Below are positions 1 to 6,936 of a stretch of 42,795 nucleotides of DNA, piece after piece. Both the position numbers and the translations under genes were made by a program. How positions within the stretch are numbered: position 1 is the first letter of the stretch; each line of letters begins with the position of its first letter. Source of the stretch: Afipia sp. GTDB lineage: Bacteria; Pseudomonadota; Alphaproteobacteria; Rhizobiales; Xanthobacteraceae. The stretch spans positions 1 to 42,795 of the forward strand of contig JAFVHU010000118.1 in NCBI GenBank assembly GCA_017474385.1, written 5' to 3'. Below the pieces are notes generated by a model. It did not search any database and was not told the DNA's origin. It was given only the letters and a program-made list of their open reading frames with translations.

Positions 1-24
1 TCCCCTCGCCCAAAATCGCCGCAG

Positions 25-99
25 TGGAGCGCCGTGAGGCGATGCGCTTCCTGATCGCAAAGGAAGCGAGACACCACCTTTGCGCCTCGCGGCGCTCCA
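25..99. repeat. Long inverted repeat, 17-nt arms
   Basis: The arm at 25-41 (TGGAGCGCCGTGAGGCG) is the reverse complement of the arm at 83-99 apart from one T that gives a G-T wobble. The 41-nt spacer contains its own related pieces (GCGCTTCC and GGAAGCG). It lies outside any visible gene. It may be one member of a dispersed repeat family or the folded end of an upstream transcript; the sequence alone does not decide. Confidence 0.6.
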
Positions 100-275
100 T
101 GCCCCTCGCTTTTTGAGGGGCAGAACTAAAGCTCACCTCGCGCGAAGAAGCGCGAGAGCTATCACGCTCGTCTTTCATTGGCGCGAATGGGGCAAACCCC
201 ACACGCGCATGCTGTTTGAAAATTGCATCTGGAAAATGCCGAGGGCGGGCCGTTGAGAGCACCAGCATAATCGAT

Positions 276-362
276 GTCATGGCCGGGCTTGTCCCGGCCA
301 TCCCGATAACGGAGGCACCGTGCTCACCTGATCGGGATCACCGGGACAAGCCCGGTGATGAC
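276..362. repeat. REP-like palindromic doublet (first copy)
   Basis: Two inverted copies of a 32-nt unit (276-307 and 331-362) flank a 23-nt centre. Each copy is itself a hairpin: ATGGCCGGG with CCCGGCCAT at 279-301, and ATCACCGGG with CCCGGTGAT at 337-359, around loops CTTGT and ACAAG. The two copies differ at paired positions (GC to CA on one arm, GC to TG on the other), so base pairing is kept. The same design recurs at 19042-19122. GC-rich palindromes with this core are common in Nitrobacteraceae intergenic DNA. Confidence 0.75.
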
Positions 363-443
363 AATCTGTGAGTTAAGTCGAATACGCGCCACACACTCAA
401 CGTCGTCCCCGCTGACCGGGACAACGGGCGGAAGGATCCTGCG

Positions 444-1010
444 CTAGAACCAGCGTTCGGCCACCGAGATGGTATCGCCGGGCTTGAGGAAGGTGCCGGG
501 CGGCACGACCGCCTGCGCAGCACCGCCTTCACCGACGCGGGTCAGCTTGATAGCCTTCCGCTCGGCGCGCGGCGTGAAGCCGCCGGCAATCGCCACCGCG
601 CTCTCGACCGTCATGTTGGGCACGTAGGGATATTGGCCGGGTGCCGTGACTTCGCCCAGGATGAAGAACGGCCGATAGCTCTCGACTTCCGCCGCCACAT
701 ACGGCTCCCGCAAATAGCCTCGCTTCAGCCGCGCCGTGACCGCCGCCGCAAGCTCCGCCGGTGTCAGACCGCGTGCGGGCACCGGGCCAATCAGCGGCAT
801 GGTGATCGATCCGCTGGCGCCGACAGCGTAGGTGTTGGTGAGACCTTCCTGGCCGTAGACGACGATGCGCAACTTGTCTCCGGCATCGAGCCGGTACGGC
901 TCGTCGACCGGGGCATAGCCGGTCGTCACAGACGCGGACGTCTGCATGCAGCCCGTCAGCGCGAGCGCACTAACAACGACAGCGATCAGCGACAACCGCG
1001 ACGCACGCAT
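444..1010 (-). CDS. Polysaccharide export lipoprotein (Wza/ExoF-type, SLBB)
   Basis: Predicted periplasmic/outer-membrane lipoprotein of the polysaccharide export family, which forms or supports the channel exporting exo- or capsular polysaccharide. The start at 1010 gives 188 residues and is preferred because GGAG lies just upstream. A more upstream in-frame ATG at 1061 would put a hairpin inside the coding region. The N-terminus is a lipoprotein signal: basic residues, a hydrophobic stretch and lipobox LTGC with Cys21 as the lipidated residue. The mature part begins with the Poly_export pattern PYRLDAGDKLRI and continues into an SLBB-like segment (ILGEVTAPGQYPY). It is much shorter than full Wza, so it is a minimal export protein. 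No polysaccharide synthesis genes are visible beside it. It lies downstream of msrA on the same strand, separated by a repeat. Confidence 0.85.
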   Translation of the reverse strand: MRASRLSLIAVVVSALALTGCMQTSASVTTGYAPVDEPYRLDAGDKLRIVVYGQEGLTNTYAVGASGSITMPLIGPVPARGLTPAELAAAVTARLKRGYLREPYVAAEVESYRPFFILGEVTAPGQYPYVPNMTVESAVAIAGGFTPRAERKAIKLTRVGEGGAAQAVVPPGTFLKPGDTISVAERWF

Positions 1011-1020
1011 CCAACGCTCC

Positions 1021-1049
1021 GGGCCTGTCCTCACATGAGAGACAGGCCC
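1021..1049 (-). promoter_or_regulatory. Hairpin abutting the Shine-Dalgarno of the export gene
   Basis: GGGCCTGTC (1021-1029) and GACAGGCCC (1041-1049) form a perfect 9-bp inverted repeat around an 11-nt loop that can add two more pairs. On the minus strand the stem ends directly before the GGAG Shine-Dalgarno (1017-1020) of the polysaccharide export gene. It could shape translation of that mRNA or protect its 5' end. A terminator is unlikely because no T-run follows on either strand. Confidence 0.5.
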
Positions 1050-1096
1050 GGTTTGCGGCATTTATGGTTAATAAAGAGTAAGCGCGGGGTTAGTTG

Positions 1097-1143
1097 CGCA
1101 TGATCTGATCGGAAAACCGGTTTCCACTTTTCCGGATCATGCG
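1097..1143. repeat. Palindromic intergenic repeat after msrA
   Basis: CGCATGATC (1097-1105) and GATCATGCG (1135-1143) are perfect 9-bp inverted arms. The interior holds the near-palindrome GGAAAACCGGTTTCC. From memory, elements with this GGAAACCGGTTTTCC core and GATCATGC ends are widespread in Rhizobiales genomes. It ends immediately before the msrA stop codon (complement of 1144-1146), so it lies in the 3' end of the msrA transcript. Confidence 0.6.
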
Positions 1144-1797
1144 TCAGGCGCTCACACCTGCTCCGATCGGGCACGACACGCCGGTTCCGCCGAGGCCGCA
1201 ATACCCGGCGGGATTCTTCGCCAGATATTGCTGATGGTAGTCCTCGGCAAAATAGAACTCGCCGGCCGGCTTGATCTCGGTGGTGATCGAGCCGTACCGC
1301 TTGGCGTTGAGCGCCTTGTTGTAAGCATCCTTCGACGCCAGCGCCGCCTTCATCTGCGCGTCGCTGGTGGTGTAGATCGCCGAGCGATACTGCGTGCCGA
1401 TGTCGTTGCCCTGGCGCATGCCCTGGGTCGGATCGTGGCTTTCCCAGAATGTCTTCAGCAACGCGTCGTAGGACACCTTCTTCGGATCGAACACCACCAG
1501 CACCGCTTCGGTGTGGCCGGTGCGGCCCGAACAGGTCTCTTCATAAGTGGGGTTCGGAGTCGATCCGCCAGCATAACCGACTGCGGTGACATAGACGCCG
1601 TCCATTTCCCAGAACTTGCGCTCGGCGCCCCAGAAGCAGCCGAGACCGAAAATCGCAGTCTCAAGGCCTGCGGGGTAAGGGCCCTTCAGCGCGTGTCCGT
1701 TGACGAAGTGGGTCCTGGCCGTCGGCAGCGCGGTCGCGCGGCCCGGCAGGGCGTCGGCGGCGCTCGGCAGATCGAGGGGCTTGCGGGAGAAGAACAT
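1144..1797 (-). CDS. msrA: Peptide-methionine (S)-S-oxide reductase MsrA
   Basis: Reduces methionine-S-sulfoxide, free or in proteins, using thioredoxin for recycling; a cytoplasmic repair enzyme against oxidative damage. The 217-residue product carries the MsrA signature GCFWGAE with catalytic Cys54. Further family motifs are [20 protein letters not shown] and QYRSAIY. Two further cysteines near the C-terminus (GYCG and SCPIG) match the resolving pair of E. coli-type three-cysteine MsrA. The start at 1797 is preferred because AAGGAG lies 6 bases upstream; the alternative ATG at 1848 has no such site. It is transcribed toward the polysaccharide export gene. No msrB is visible nearby. Confidence 0.95.
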   Translation of the reverse strand: MFFSRKPLDLPSAADALPGRATALPTARTHFVNGHALKGPYPAGLETAIFGLGCFWGAERKFWEMDGVYVTAVGYAGGSTPNPTYEETCSGRTGHTEAVLVVFDPKKVSYDALLKTFWESHDPTQGMRQGNDIGTQYRSAIYTTSDAQMKAALASKDAYNKALNAKRYGSITTEIKPAGEFYFAEDYHQQYLAKNPAGYCGLGGTGVSCPIGAGVSA

Positions 1798-1826
1798 GGC
1801 GTGCTCCTTACGGGTTCGCGTCTCTA

Positions 1827-1855
1827 TATATGAGCCTGTACGCAGCAATTGTCAG
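1827..1855 (-). promoter_or_regulatory. Candidate promoter of msrA
   Basis: On the minus strand CTGACA (-35, 1850-1855) is followed after 17 bp by CATATA (-10, 1827-1832), about 30 bases upstream of the msrA start. Both boxes are fair matches to a housekeeping promoter, and the position fits. Confidence 0.4.
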
Positions 1856-1966
1856 AGCGTTACGCGCCGCCGGCTCATCATATGTCCGGCATCACCCCTT
1901 GAAATCTGTGCGAACTCGCTCTCGAAATTTGCTCGCCAGGCGGATTCTCCTTGCCCTGAATGTTGC

Positions 1967-2287
1967 TCAATTTCGTGAGTAACCGATCAGCGGCTTGGAG
2001 GGCCGGAACAGCAGCATCAGCACGATGCCGAGAATACCAAGGACCGCCCAGGCCGGCTGGTTGAGCAGAAGCTTCATCACGCTGTTCCAAAGCAACGGCG
2101 AGACACCCTCGACCATGGCCTGAAACGACTGCTGGCTGGTCTGGTTGATGTCGTTCCAGAGCTCGCCGAGCCGGGTGATCCGCAGTGTCTGGTCGGCAAT
2201 GGTCCGGGCCCCGTCGTAAACCAGCGACAGGAAGCCGATGACCAGCAGAAACAGCCCAATCAGACGAAAAAACCCACGGATCATCAT
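1967..2287 (-). CDS. Small two-helix membrane protein, function unknown
   Basis: The 106-residue product has two predicted membrane segments: one at about residues 5-25 (rich in L, V, I, F) and one at about 78-95 (AWAVLGILGIVLMLLF). Between them is a polar stretch with WNDINQTSQQSF. The short C-terminal tail is basic. This small inner-membrane protein resembles conserved hypotheticals of Nitrobacteraceae, but I recognise no functional domain. The start could be 2287 or the next codon 2284; GGGGTGA precedes the first. It is leftward, pointing away from rpsT, with its own upstream gap. Confidence 0.65.
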   Translation of the reverse strand: MMIRGFFRLIGLFLLVIGFLSLVYDGARTIADQTLRITRLGELWNDINQTSQQSFQAMVEGVSPLLWNSVMKLLLNQPAWAVLGILGIVLMLLFRPSKPLIGYSRN

Positions 2288-2371
2288 TCACCCCATTCAT
2301 TTCAATCACTTCGCCGGTACCGGCAGGGACCCCAACCGGCCCCGGAAACCCCAAAATGGGCCCGGAAATCG

Positions 2372-2400
2372 TTGACGGTGCAGGCCAGTATCCCTATAAG
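2372..2400 (+). promoter_or_regulatory. Promoter of rpsT
   Basis: TTGACG (-35, 2372-2377) and TATAAG (-10, 2395-2400) are separated by exactly 17 bp, among the best housekeeping-type promoters seen here. Transcription would start near 2407, giving rpsT a leader of roughly 185 nt. Confidence 0.65.
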
Positions 2401-2411
2401 AACCCGCAACT

Positions 2412-2435
2412 GGCGGCGGGCGCAATCCTGCCGCC
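2412..2435 (+). promoter_or_regulatory. Hairpin in the rpsT leader
   Basis: GGCGGCGGG (2412-2420) pairs with CCTGCCGCC (2427-2435) with one G-T wobble around the loop CGCAAT. It would form a few bases after the predicted transcription start. It could be an S20 autoregulatory element or a 5'-end stabiliser; that is inference. Confidence 0.4.
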
Positions 2436-2591
2436 GATGTTCTTTAAGAGTGTGTTGTTTCGACAGGCTCTTTGAGAAGAACATTTTCAGGAACACCCGA
2501 TTTTCACCCATCATCGGCCGAACGGTCGATAGCGATCAGTCCAGCGGCTCACAGCGCCGTGGTCTGACGGACCGAGAGAAACCGAGAGACC

Positions 2592-2858
2592 ATGGCCAAC
2601 ACCACTTCCGCCAAGAAGGCGACTCGCAAGATTGCTCGCCGCACCGAGATCAACAAGTCCCGCCGTACCCAGATGCGCGGTTCGGTTCGCCGCGTCGAGG
2701 AAGCCATCAAGAACGGCGACCGCAATGCCGCGCTCGAGGCGATGAAACTCGCCGAGCCGGATCTGATGCAGGCAGCGCAGCGCAACATCATTCACAAGAA
2801 CAACGCGAGCCGGAAGGTATCGCGTCTGACGCATCAGATCGCCAAGCTCGCCAAGTAA
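2592..2858 (+). CDS. rpsT: 30S ribosomal protein S20
   Basis: Primary-binding small-subunit protein that contacts 16S rRNA (5' domain and helix 44). The 88-residue length is normal for the family. The lysine/arginine-rich N-terminus ([17 protein letters not shown]) and the motif RRTQMRG are typical of S20, as is the C-terminal [12 protein letters not shown]. Shine-Dalgarno-like GAGAGA lies upstream of the ATG. Promoter, leader and terminator make it monocistronic. rpsT next to dnaA is a common alphaproteobacterial arrangement. Confidence 0.97.
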   Translation: MANTTSAKKATRKIARRTEINKSRRTQMRGSVRRVEEAIKNGDRNAALEAMKLAEPDLMQAAQRNIIHKNNASRKVSRLTHQIAKLAK

Positions 2859-2910
2859 GTTCCGCGGCGCACTTGTCCCGAAAAAACTGACCGTCAAAAG
2901 AGATGATCTG

Positions 2911-2939
2911 AAAAAGCCCGGCTTAACGCCGGGCTTTTT
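2911..2939 (+). terminator. Rho-independent terminator of rpsT
   Basis: GCCCGGC (2916-2922) and GCCGGGC (2928-2934) form a 7-bp GC stem around TTAAC, flanked by AAAAA on the left and TTTTT on the right. It sits about 50 bases after the rpsT stop and is nearly symmetric. Confidence 0.9.
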
Positions 2940-3026
2940 CTTTTGCACCTGCACGATCACGCGCAAACAATCTCCGGTGTGTGACAAGGATCGGCGGCAT
3001 GCCAACACCGTCCAAACATGCGCGCT

Positions 3027-3042
3027 CACGGCATGCGCCGTG
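3027..3042. repeat. Short perfect hairpin after rpsT
   Basis: CACGGC (3027-3032) and GCCGTG (3037-3042) surround a four-base loop ATGC. No T-run follows. Function unknown. Confidence 0.4.
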
Positions 3043-3260
3043 CTTTCGACATTTTGGAAATGCAAGCAGGGTGATGCGCCGACTCCAAAACTTGAGCAGG
3101 GGTTACCCTGTTCTGCCGATCACAAAAAAACACGCTTGGCGAAGGCCTTATCGGCATAGCGAGCGACAGCAGTTGGAAAACGCATGGGTCGCCGGATGAA
3201 TCTTAAATTATTTATGAAGGAAGTTTTCAGGATCGCTCAGTTTGTGACAGTTGTCCGACT

Positions 3261-3286
3261 TTTCGAATCTGCGCACAGATTCAAAA
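3261..3286. repeat. Inverted repeat with two GANTC sites
   Basis: GAATCTG (3265-3271) and CAGATTC (3276-3282) are perfect inverted arms around CGCA. After one mismatch the symmetry continues with TTT and AAA. Each arm contains a GANTC methylation target (GAATC and GATTC). It lies in the dnaA upstream region. Confidence 0.6.
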
Positions 3287-3316
3287 CCTTGCTGTTTTGT
3301 CATGAACCGCTCGGTG

Positions 3317-3360
3317 TTTCGCATCAGCAGCAAGTCGCGCTTTGAACGCGCGATGCGAAA
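3317..3360. repeat. Nested inverted repeat upstream of dnaA
   Basis: Outer arms TTTCGCATC (3317-3325) and GATGCGAAA (3352-3360) are perfect complements. Inside are CGCGC (3336-3340) and GCGCG (3348-3352) around TTTGAAC. Together they can form a branched stem or cruciform of 44 nt. Confidence 0.5.
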
Positions 3361-3544
3361 TCAATTTCATTGCGGCCCGCAGCGCCTCGTGTATTTCTTA
3401 TTCCGTCACGTCGTCTACGGCTCTCTTGATCAGCGCGGTTTGAGAATCTTGGGCGGGCATGCAGTGAGGTTGGTCTGCAAGTCAGCGACACTTTCCTAGC
3501 GATGGTTTGGGCGCGGACTCACGATTTGTGAGAATGGTCTTCTG

Positions 3545-3553
3545 TGTGAAAAA
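3545..3553 (-). promoter_or_regulatory. Relaxed DnaA-box match
   Basis: The minus strand reads TTTTTCACA, fitting the consensus TTWTNCACA. It is a single site about 500 bases before dnaA, so it could be chance or part of dnaA autoregulation. Confidence 0.3.
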
Positions 3554-3687
3554 TTTCTCCGCCACGGCGATCGGAACATTCCGGGCTCCGTGTAACAAAG
3601 CGAGAAACCCCGCAGAGGAAAAACCCCACCCGCTTCGAAGGCAGGGGATAGGTTTGGACGGGCGATACGAAGCGGCGGCAAAAGCCT

Positions 3688-3703
3688 GACCAGTCAACTG
3701 GTC
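3688..3703 (+). repeat. Hairpin in the dnaA upstream region
   Basis: GACCAG (3688-3693) and CTGGTC (3698-3703) form a perfect 6-bp stem around TCAA. It is too short on T-residues downstream to be a terminator. It lies about 80 bases before the small ORF at 3782. Confidence 0.4.
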
Positions 3704-3781
3704 GGGCGGAACAAAAGAATAGAACAGATCAAGGCGACAACAACTTGCCATGGTTTTCCCGTGGCAGGAGGGGGAATTTCT

Positions 3782-3898
3782 ATGTCCAGCAGTCAGAGCA
3801 GGCACCGCGGCTTTACAGCAATCATTTCCAGCGATTTCATTTCAGTCGGCACTCCAGCCGAGCTCTGCGGTCCGCCACCTTATTCCAGTACGCGCTAA
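3782..3898 (+). CDS. Candidate 38-residue small ORF in the dnaA leader
   Basis: ATG at 3782 is preceded at 10 bases by AGGAGG (3766-3771), the best Shine-Dalgarno in the dnaA upstream region. It is far better than the weak site in front of dnaA itself. The product starts [10 protein letters not shown] and ends in STR before a TAA at 3896-3898; it has no recognisable domain. It ends about 155 bases before dnaA and is in a different frame. It may be a leader peptide affecting dnaA expression, or a chance ORF. Conservation has not been tested. Confidence 0.35.
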   Translation: MSSSQSRHRGFTAIISSDFISVGTPAELCGPPPYSSTR

Positions 3899-4053
3899 CG
3901 CGACACGCGTTTTCTTCCCCAAAGCCGAGCGATGCCCGCGGCGATCGACGCCGAACGGCGGAGCGTCTGCAGGCGACGGGAGAAGCGCATGCCAGCGGCG
4001 GATTCATCACGGCTACGGCCGGACCACACCTCAATCAAAAGATCAGAACGCAA

Positions 4054-5529
4054 ATGACAATCTCGGCAGAAGCAATTTCATCAGGCATCGAACTGGCAGA
4101 CATCGAACGCGATCAGTGGGCGCGCTTCAAAGGACGACTGCGGACGAACGTCGGAGAGGATTTCTACACCAGCTGGTTTGCCCGCATGGACCTTGAGCGC
4201 ATCCATGACGACTGCGTTCACATGACGGTCCCGACCAAGTTCCTCAAGAGCTGGATTCAGGCGCACTATGCCGACCGGGTTCTGGCCTGCTGGCAGTCGG
4301 AAGCACCGAGCGTGAAGCGCGTTGAACTGACGGTGCGGACCGCGATGCGCTGCGCAGCGCCCGTGAAGGACGCCAAGGCGCCGCTGGACCAGCGCCGGCC
4401 GGAGCTCGGCAATGGCGCAAGCCGCCCGGCCCCCGAACTGCGCAACACCGCCACCGCGCCGGTTTCGGCGAGCCATGATGCTCTCGGCGGCTCGCCGCTC
4501 GATCCGCGTCTGACCTTCGCAACCTTCGTGATGGGCCGCTCCAACACGCTGGCGCATGCCGCTGCACGTCAGGTCGCCGAAGGCCGCCGCGGCGACAGCG
4601 TGATGTTCAACCCGCTCTATATTCATGCCGGCGTGGGCCTCGGCAAAACCCATCTGTTGCAGGCAGTGACCTGGGCCGGGAATTCCAATCCCGAGCGCAA
4701 GGTGCTGTATTTGACCGCCGAGAAATTCATGTACGGCTTCGTCGCCGCGCTGAAATCTCAGACGGCGCTCGCCTTCAAGGAAGCGCTGCGCGGCATCGAC
4801 GTGTTGGTGATCGACGATCTCCAATTCCTGCAAGGCAAGTCGACCCAGTCGGAGTTCTGCCACACGCTGAACGCGCTGATCGACGCCGGACGTCAGGTGG
4901 TGATCGCCGCCGATCGGCCACCGTCGGATCTCGAAAGCCTCGACGATCGCGTGCGGTCGCGCCTTGCCGGCGGCCTTGTGGTCGAGATGGGTTCGCTTGG
5001 CGAAGAGCTGCGGCTCGAAATCCTGAAGTCACGCGTGTCCGCCGCGAAGGCGCATCACGCCACCTTCGATGTGCCGATGCCGGTGCTGGAATATCTCGCC
5101 AAGACCATCACCCATAACGGCCGCGATCTCGAAGGCGCGATCAACCGCCTCCTTGCACACAGCAAGCTCAACGCCACCACGGTGACGCTGGAAATGGCCG
5201 AGCGCGAAGTGCGCGATCTGGTCCGGCCGATGGAGCCGAAGCGGGTCAAGATCGAGGACATCCAGCGCGTGGTCGCCCGACAGTACAATGTCAGCCGCTC
5301 CGACCTCTTGTCGTCGCGCCGGACCGCCAATGTGGTCCGCCCCCGTCAGGTCGCAATGTACCTGGCCAAGACGCTGACGCTGCGCTCCCTGCCGGAAATC
5401 GGACGCCGGTTCGGCGGCCGCGATCACACCACGGTTCTCCATGCGGTGCGCAAGATCGAGGCGCTGGTCGCCAAGGATGTCTCGCTGTCCGACGAGGTCG
5501 AACTGCTGAAGCGCCAGCTTCAGGAGTGA
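4054..5529 (+). CDS. dnaA: Chromosomal replication initiator DnaA
   Basis: AAA+ ATPase that binds DnaA boxes, opens oriC and recruits helicase. The ATG at 4054 gives 491 residues, usual for the family. The frame stays open back to a TTG at 3745, but that extension shows no DnaA similarity. Domain I begins near residue 18 ([11 protein letters not shown]) with the family pattern [10 protein letters not shown] variable proline/alanine-rich linker spans about residues 90-145. Domain III has Walker A GVGLGKTH with Lys198 and Walker B VIDDLQF with Asp254-Asp255, and the sensor/Arg-finger region RVRSRL. Domain IV ends with the DNA-binding signature [12 protein letters not shown]. The Shine-Dalgarno before 4054 is weak. 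dnaN follows after about 260 bases. Confidence 0.97.
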   Translation: MTISAEAISSGIELADIERDQWARFKGRLRTNVGEDFYTSWFARMDLERIHDDCVHMTVPTKFLKSWIQAHYADRVLACWQSEAPSVKRVELTVRTAMRCAAPVKDAKAPLDQRRPELGNGASRPAPELRNTATAPVSASHDALGGSPLDPRLTFATFVMGRSNTLAHAAARQVAEGRRGDSVMFNPLYIHAGVGLGKTHLLQAVTWAGNSNPERKVLYLTAEKFMYGFVAALKSQTALAFKEALRGIDVLVIDDLQFLQGKSTQSEFCHTLNALIDAGRQVVIAADRPPSDLESLDDRVRSRLAGGLVVEMGSLGEELRLEILKSRVSAAKAHHATFDVPMPVLEYLAKTITHNGRDLEGAINRLLAHSKLNATTVTLEMAEREVRDLVRPMEPKRVKIEDIQRVVARQYNVSRSDLLSSRRTANVVRPRQVAMYLAKTLTLRSLPEIGRRFGGRDHTTVLHAVRKIEALVAKDVSLSDEVELLKRQLQE

Positions 5530-5786
5530 TCCAGCCGAAATGGTTTGAAAAAACCTGAGATAACAAAGGGGGAAAGCCGCCTTCCGGCGGCTCTCACCCT
5601 TGCGCTTCCCGTCCAACCGCGCCACCTTACGGTCCCCCGTGGACCCCGGCGAAACTCCCGTTTTGCCGGTCCGCAGGGTTCAGTCGCCGCGGCGTGCTGT
5701 CCAGCCGTCCGGCACCTCCAATAACGATATGGACTTGTCCGGCGTGTCCGGACTTGCTCCGGGACTTGGGATCGGGCGGAATTGTC

Positions 5787-6905
5787 ATGAAGGTTACCGT
5801 CGAGCGGGCGCAACTCCTGAAATCGCTGAGCCACGTTCATCGCGTGGTCGAACGCCGCAACACAATCCCGATATTGGGCAACGTGCTGATCCGCGCCGAC
5901 AAGTCGCGCCTCAGCCTGAAGGCCACCGACCTCGACCTTGAAGTGACCGAAACGCTGGCGGCCGAAACCGGCACCGGCGGATCGACCACGGTTCCGGCCC
6001 ACATGTTCTACGACATCGTGCGCAAGCTGCCGGATGGCTCGCAGATCGTGCTGGAAGGCGACGGCGATCGCTCGGTGCTGGCGATCCGCGCGGGACGCTC
6101 GCGTTTCACGCTGCAAACGCTGCCGGAAAGCGACTTCCCCGATCTCGCCGCCGGCGACATGACGCATTCGTTCACACTGGCCGCTGCCGACATGAAGCGG
6201 CTGATCGACCGCACCCAGTTTGCGATCTCCACCGAAGAAACCCGCTACTATCTCAACGGCATCTATCTGCATGCAGCAGGCACTGCCAAAGCCGCGACGC
6301 TGCGCGCGGTCGCGACCGACGGTCATCGCCTCGCGCAGGTCGACTTGCCGCTGCCGAAGAGCGCCGATGGCATGCCGGGCGTGATCGTGCCGCGCAAGAC
6401 CGTCGGCGAAGTGCAGCGCCTGATCGAGGACAACGAGGCCGAACTCAAGATCGAACTGTCACAGGGCAAGATCCGCTTCACCATCGGCGATGTTGTGCTG
6501 ACCTCGAAACTGATCGACGGCACATTCCCCGATTACGGCCGCGTCATTCCGCAGAACAACGACAAGGAACTGATCGTCGACAAGAAGGATTTCGAGGCCG
6601 CGGTGGACCGCGTCTCCACGATTTCCAGCGAGCGCGGCCGCGCCGTGAAACTCGCGCTGTCCGCCGGCAAGCTCGTGCTGTCGGTGACCAATCCGGATTC
6701 CGGCAGCGCGACAGAAGAGCTTGAAGTCGAGTACGCCGCCGATGCGCTCGATATCGGCTTCAACTCGCGCTACCTGCTCGACATCGCAGCCCAGATCGAG
6801 GGCGAAGTCGCAGTGCTGCGCCTGGCCGATCCCGGATCGCCGACGCTGGTGCAGGACAAGGACGCCAAGGGCGCGCTTTATGTCCTGATGCCGATGCGGG
6901 TGTAG
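5787..6905 (+). CDS. dnaN: DNA polymerase III sliding clamp (beta subunit)
   Basis: Forms the ring that tethers DNA polymerase III and many repair proteins to DNA. The ATG at 5787 gives 372 residues, the standard length, and starts MKVTVERAQLLKSL like other alphaproteobacterial clamps. An in-frame upstream start at 5694 would add 31 residues without clamp similarity. Three clamp folds are expected; visible motifs are NTIPILGN, VATDGHRLA and the C-terminal VLMPMRV, which includes the partner-binding end. GGCGGAA precedes the start. It sits between dnaA and recF with only about 30 bases to recF, suggesting co-transcription with recF. Confidence 0.97.
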   Translation: MKVTVERAQLLKSLSHVHRVVERRNTIPILGNVLIRADKSRLSLKATDLDLEVTETLAAETGTGGSTTVPAHMFYDIVRKLPDGSQIVLEGDGDRSVLAIRAGRSRFTLQTLPESDFPDLAAGDMTHSFTLAAADMKRLIDRTQFAISTEETRYYLNGIYLHAAGTAKAATLRAVATDGHRLAQVDLPLPKSADGMPGVIVPRKTVGEVQRLIEDNEAELKIELSQGKIRFTIGDVVLTSKLIDGTFPDYGRVIPQNNDKELIVDKKDFEAAVDRVSTISSERGRAVKLALSAGKLVLSVTNPDSGSATEELEVEYAADALDIGFNSRYLLDIAAQIEGEVAVLRLADPGSPTLVQDKDAKGALYVLMPMRV

Positions 6906-6936
6906 AAACCCGCATTCTGCTGTAAGACGGCTCACC

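Larger units (their letters stand above)
1..443. other. Gene-free, repeat-rich stretch at left edge
   Basis: No convincing coding sequence is seen. The stretch holds a long inverted repeat (arms 25-41 and 83-99), a small hairpin at 101-121 with arms GCCCCTC and GAGGGGC, another at 137-156 with arms CTCGCGC and GCGCGAG, and a palindromic REP-like doublet at 276-362. The 101-121 hairpin has an internal T-run in its loop rather than after the stem, so it is not a textbook terminator. Confidence 0.6.
2288..2591. other. Divergent intergenic region carrying the rpsT promoter
   Basis: About 300 bases without a gene between the leftward membrane-protein gene and rpsT. It holds a strong rightward promoter at 2372-2400 and a leader hairpin at 2412-2435. 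No promoter for the leftward gene was identified with confidence. Confidence 0.6.
2940..4053. other. 1.1-kb regulatory gap upstream of dnaA
   Basis: Long stretch between the rpsT terminator and dnaA without a convincing long gene. It contains seven GANTC sites (six at 3081-3520, one at 4001), an AT-rich patch around 3199-3225 and inverted repeats at 3027-3042, 3261-3286, 3317-3360 and 3688-3703. It also holds one relaxed DnaA-box match (3545-3553) and a 38-codon ORF with a strong Shine-Dalgarno at 3782. It likely carries the dnaA promoter and long leader. A replication origin here is possible, but no DnaA-box cluster is visible. Confidence 0.6.

Noticed and set aside
3203-3216. TTAA-N7-TTAA CtrA site in the dnaA upstream AT-rich patch
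   Set aside because: Only the first half-site is present; the second half reads ATGA.
3251-3499. 82-codon frame upstream of dnaA
   Set aside because: It starts at TTG without a Shine-Dalgarno and runs through the inverted repeats.
3745-4053. N-terminal extension of DnaA by 103 residues
   Set aside because: The extension starts at TTG, has no DnaA similarity, and overlaps the small ORF and leader.
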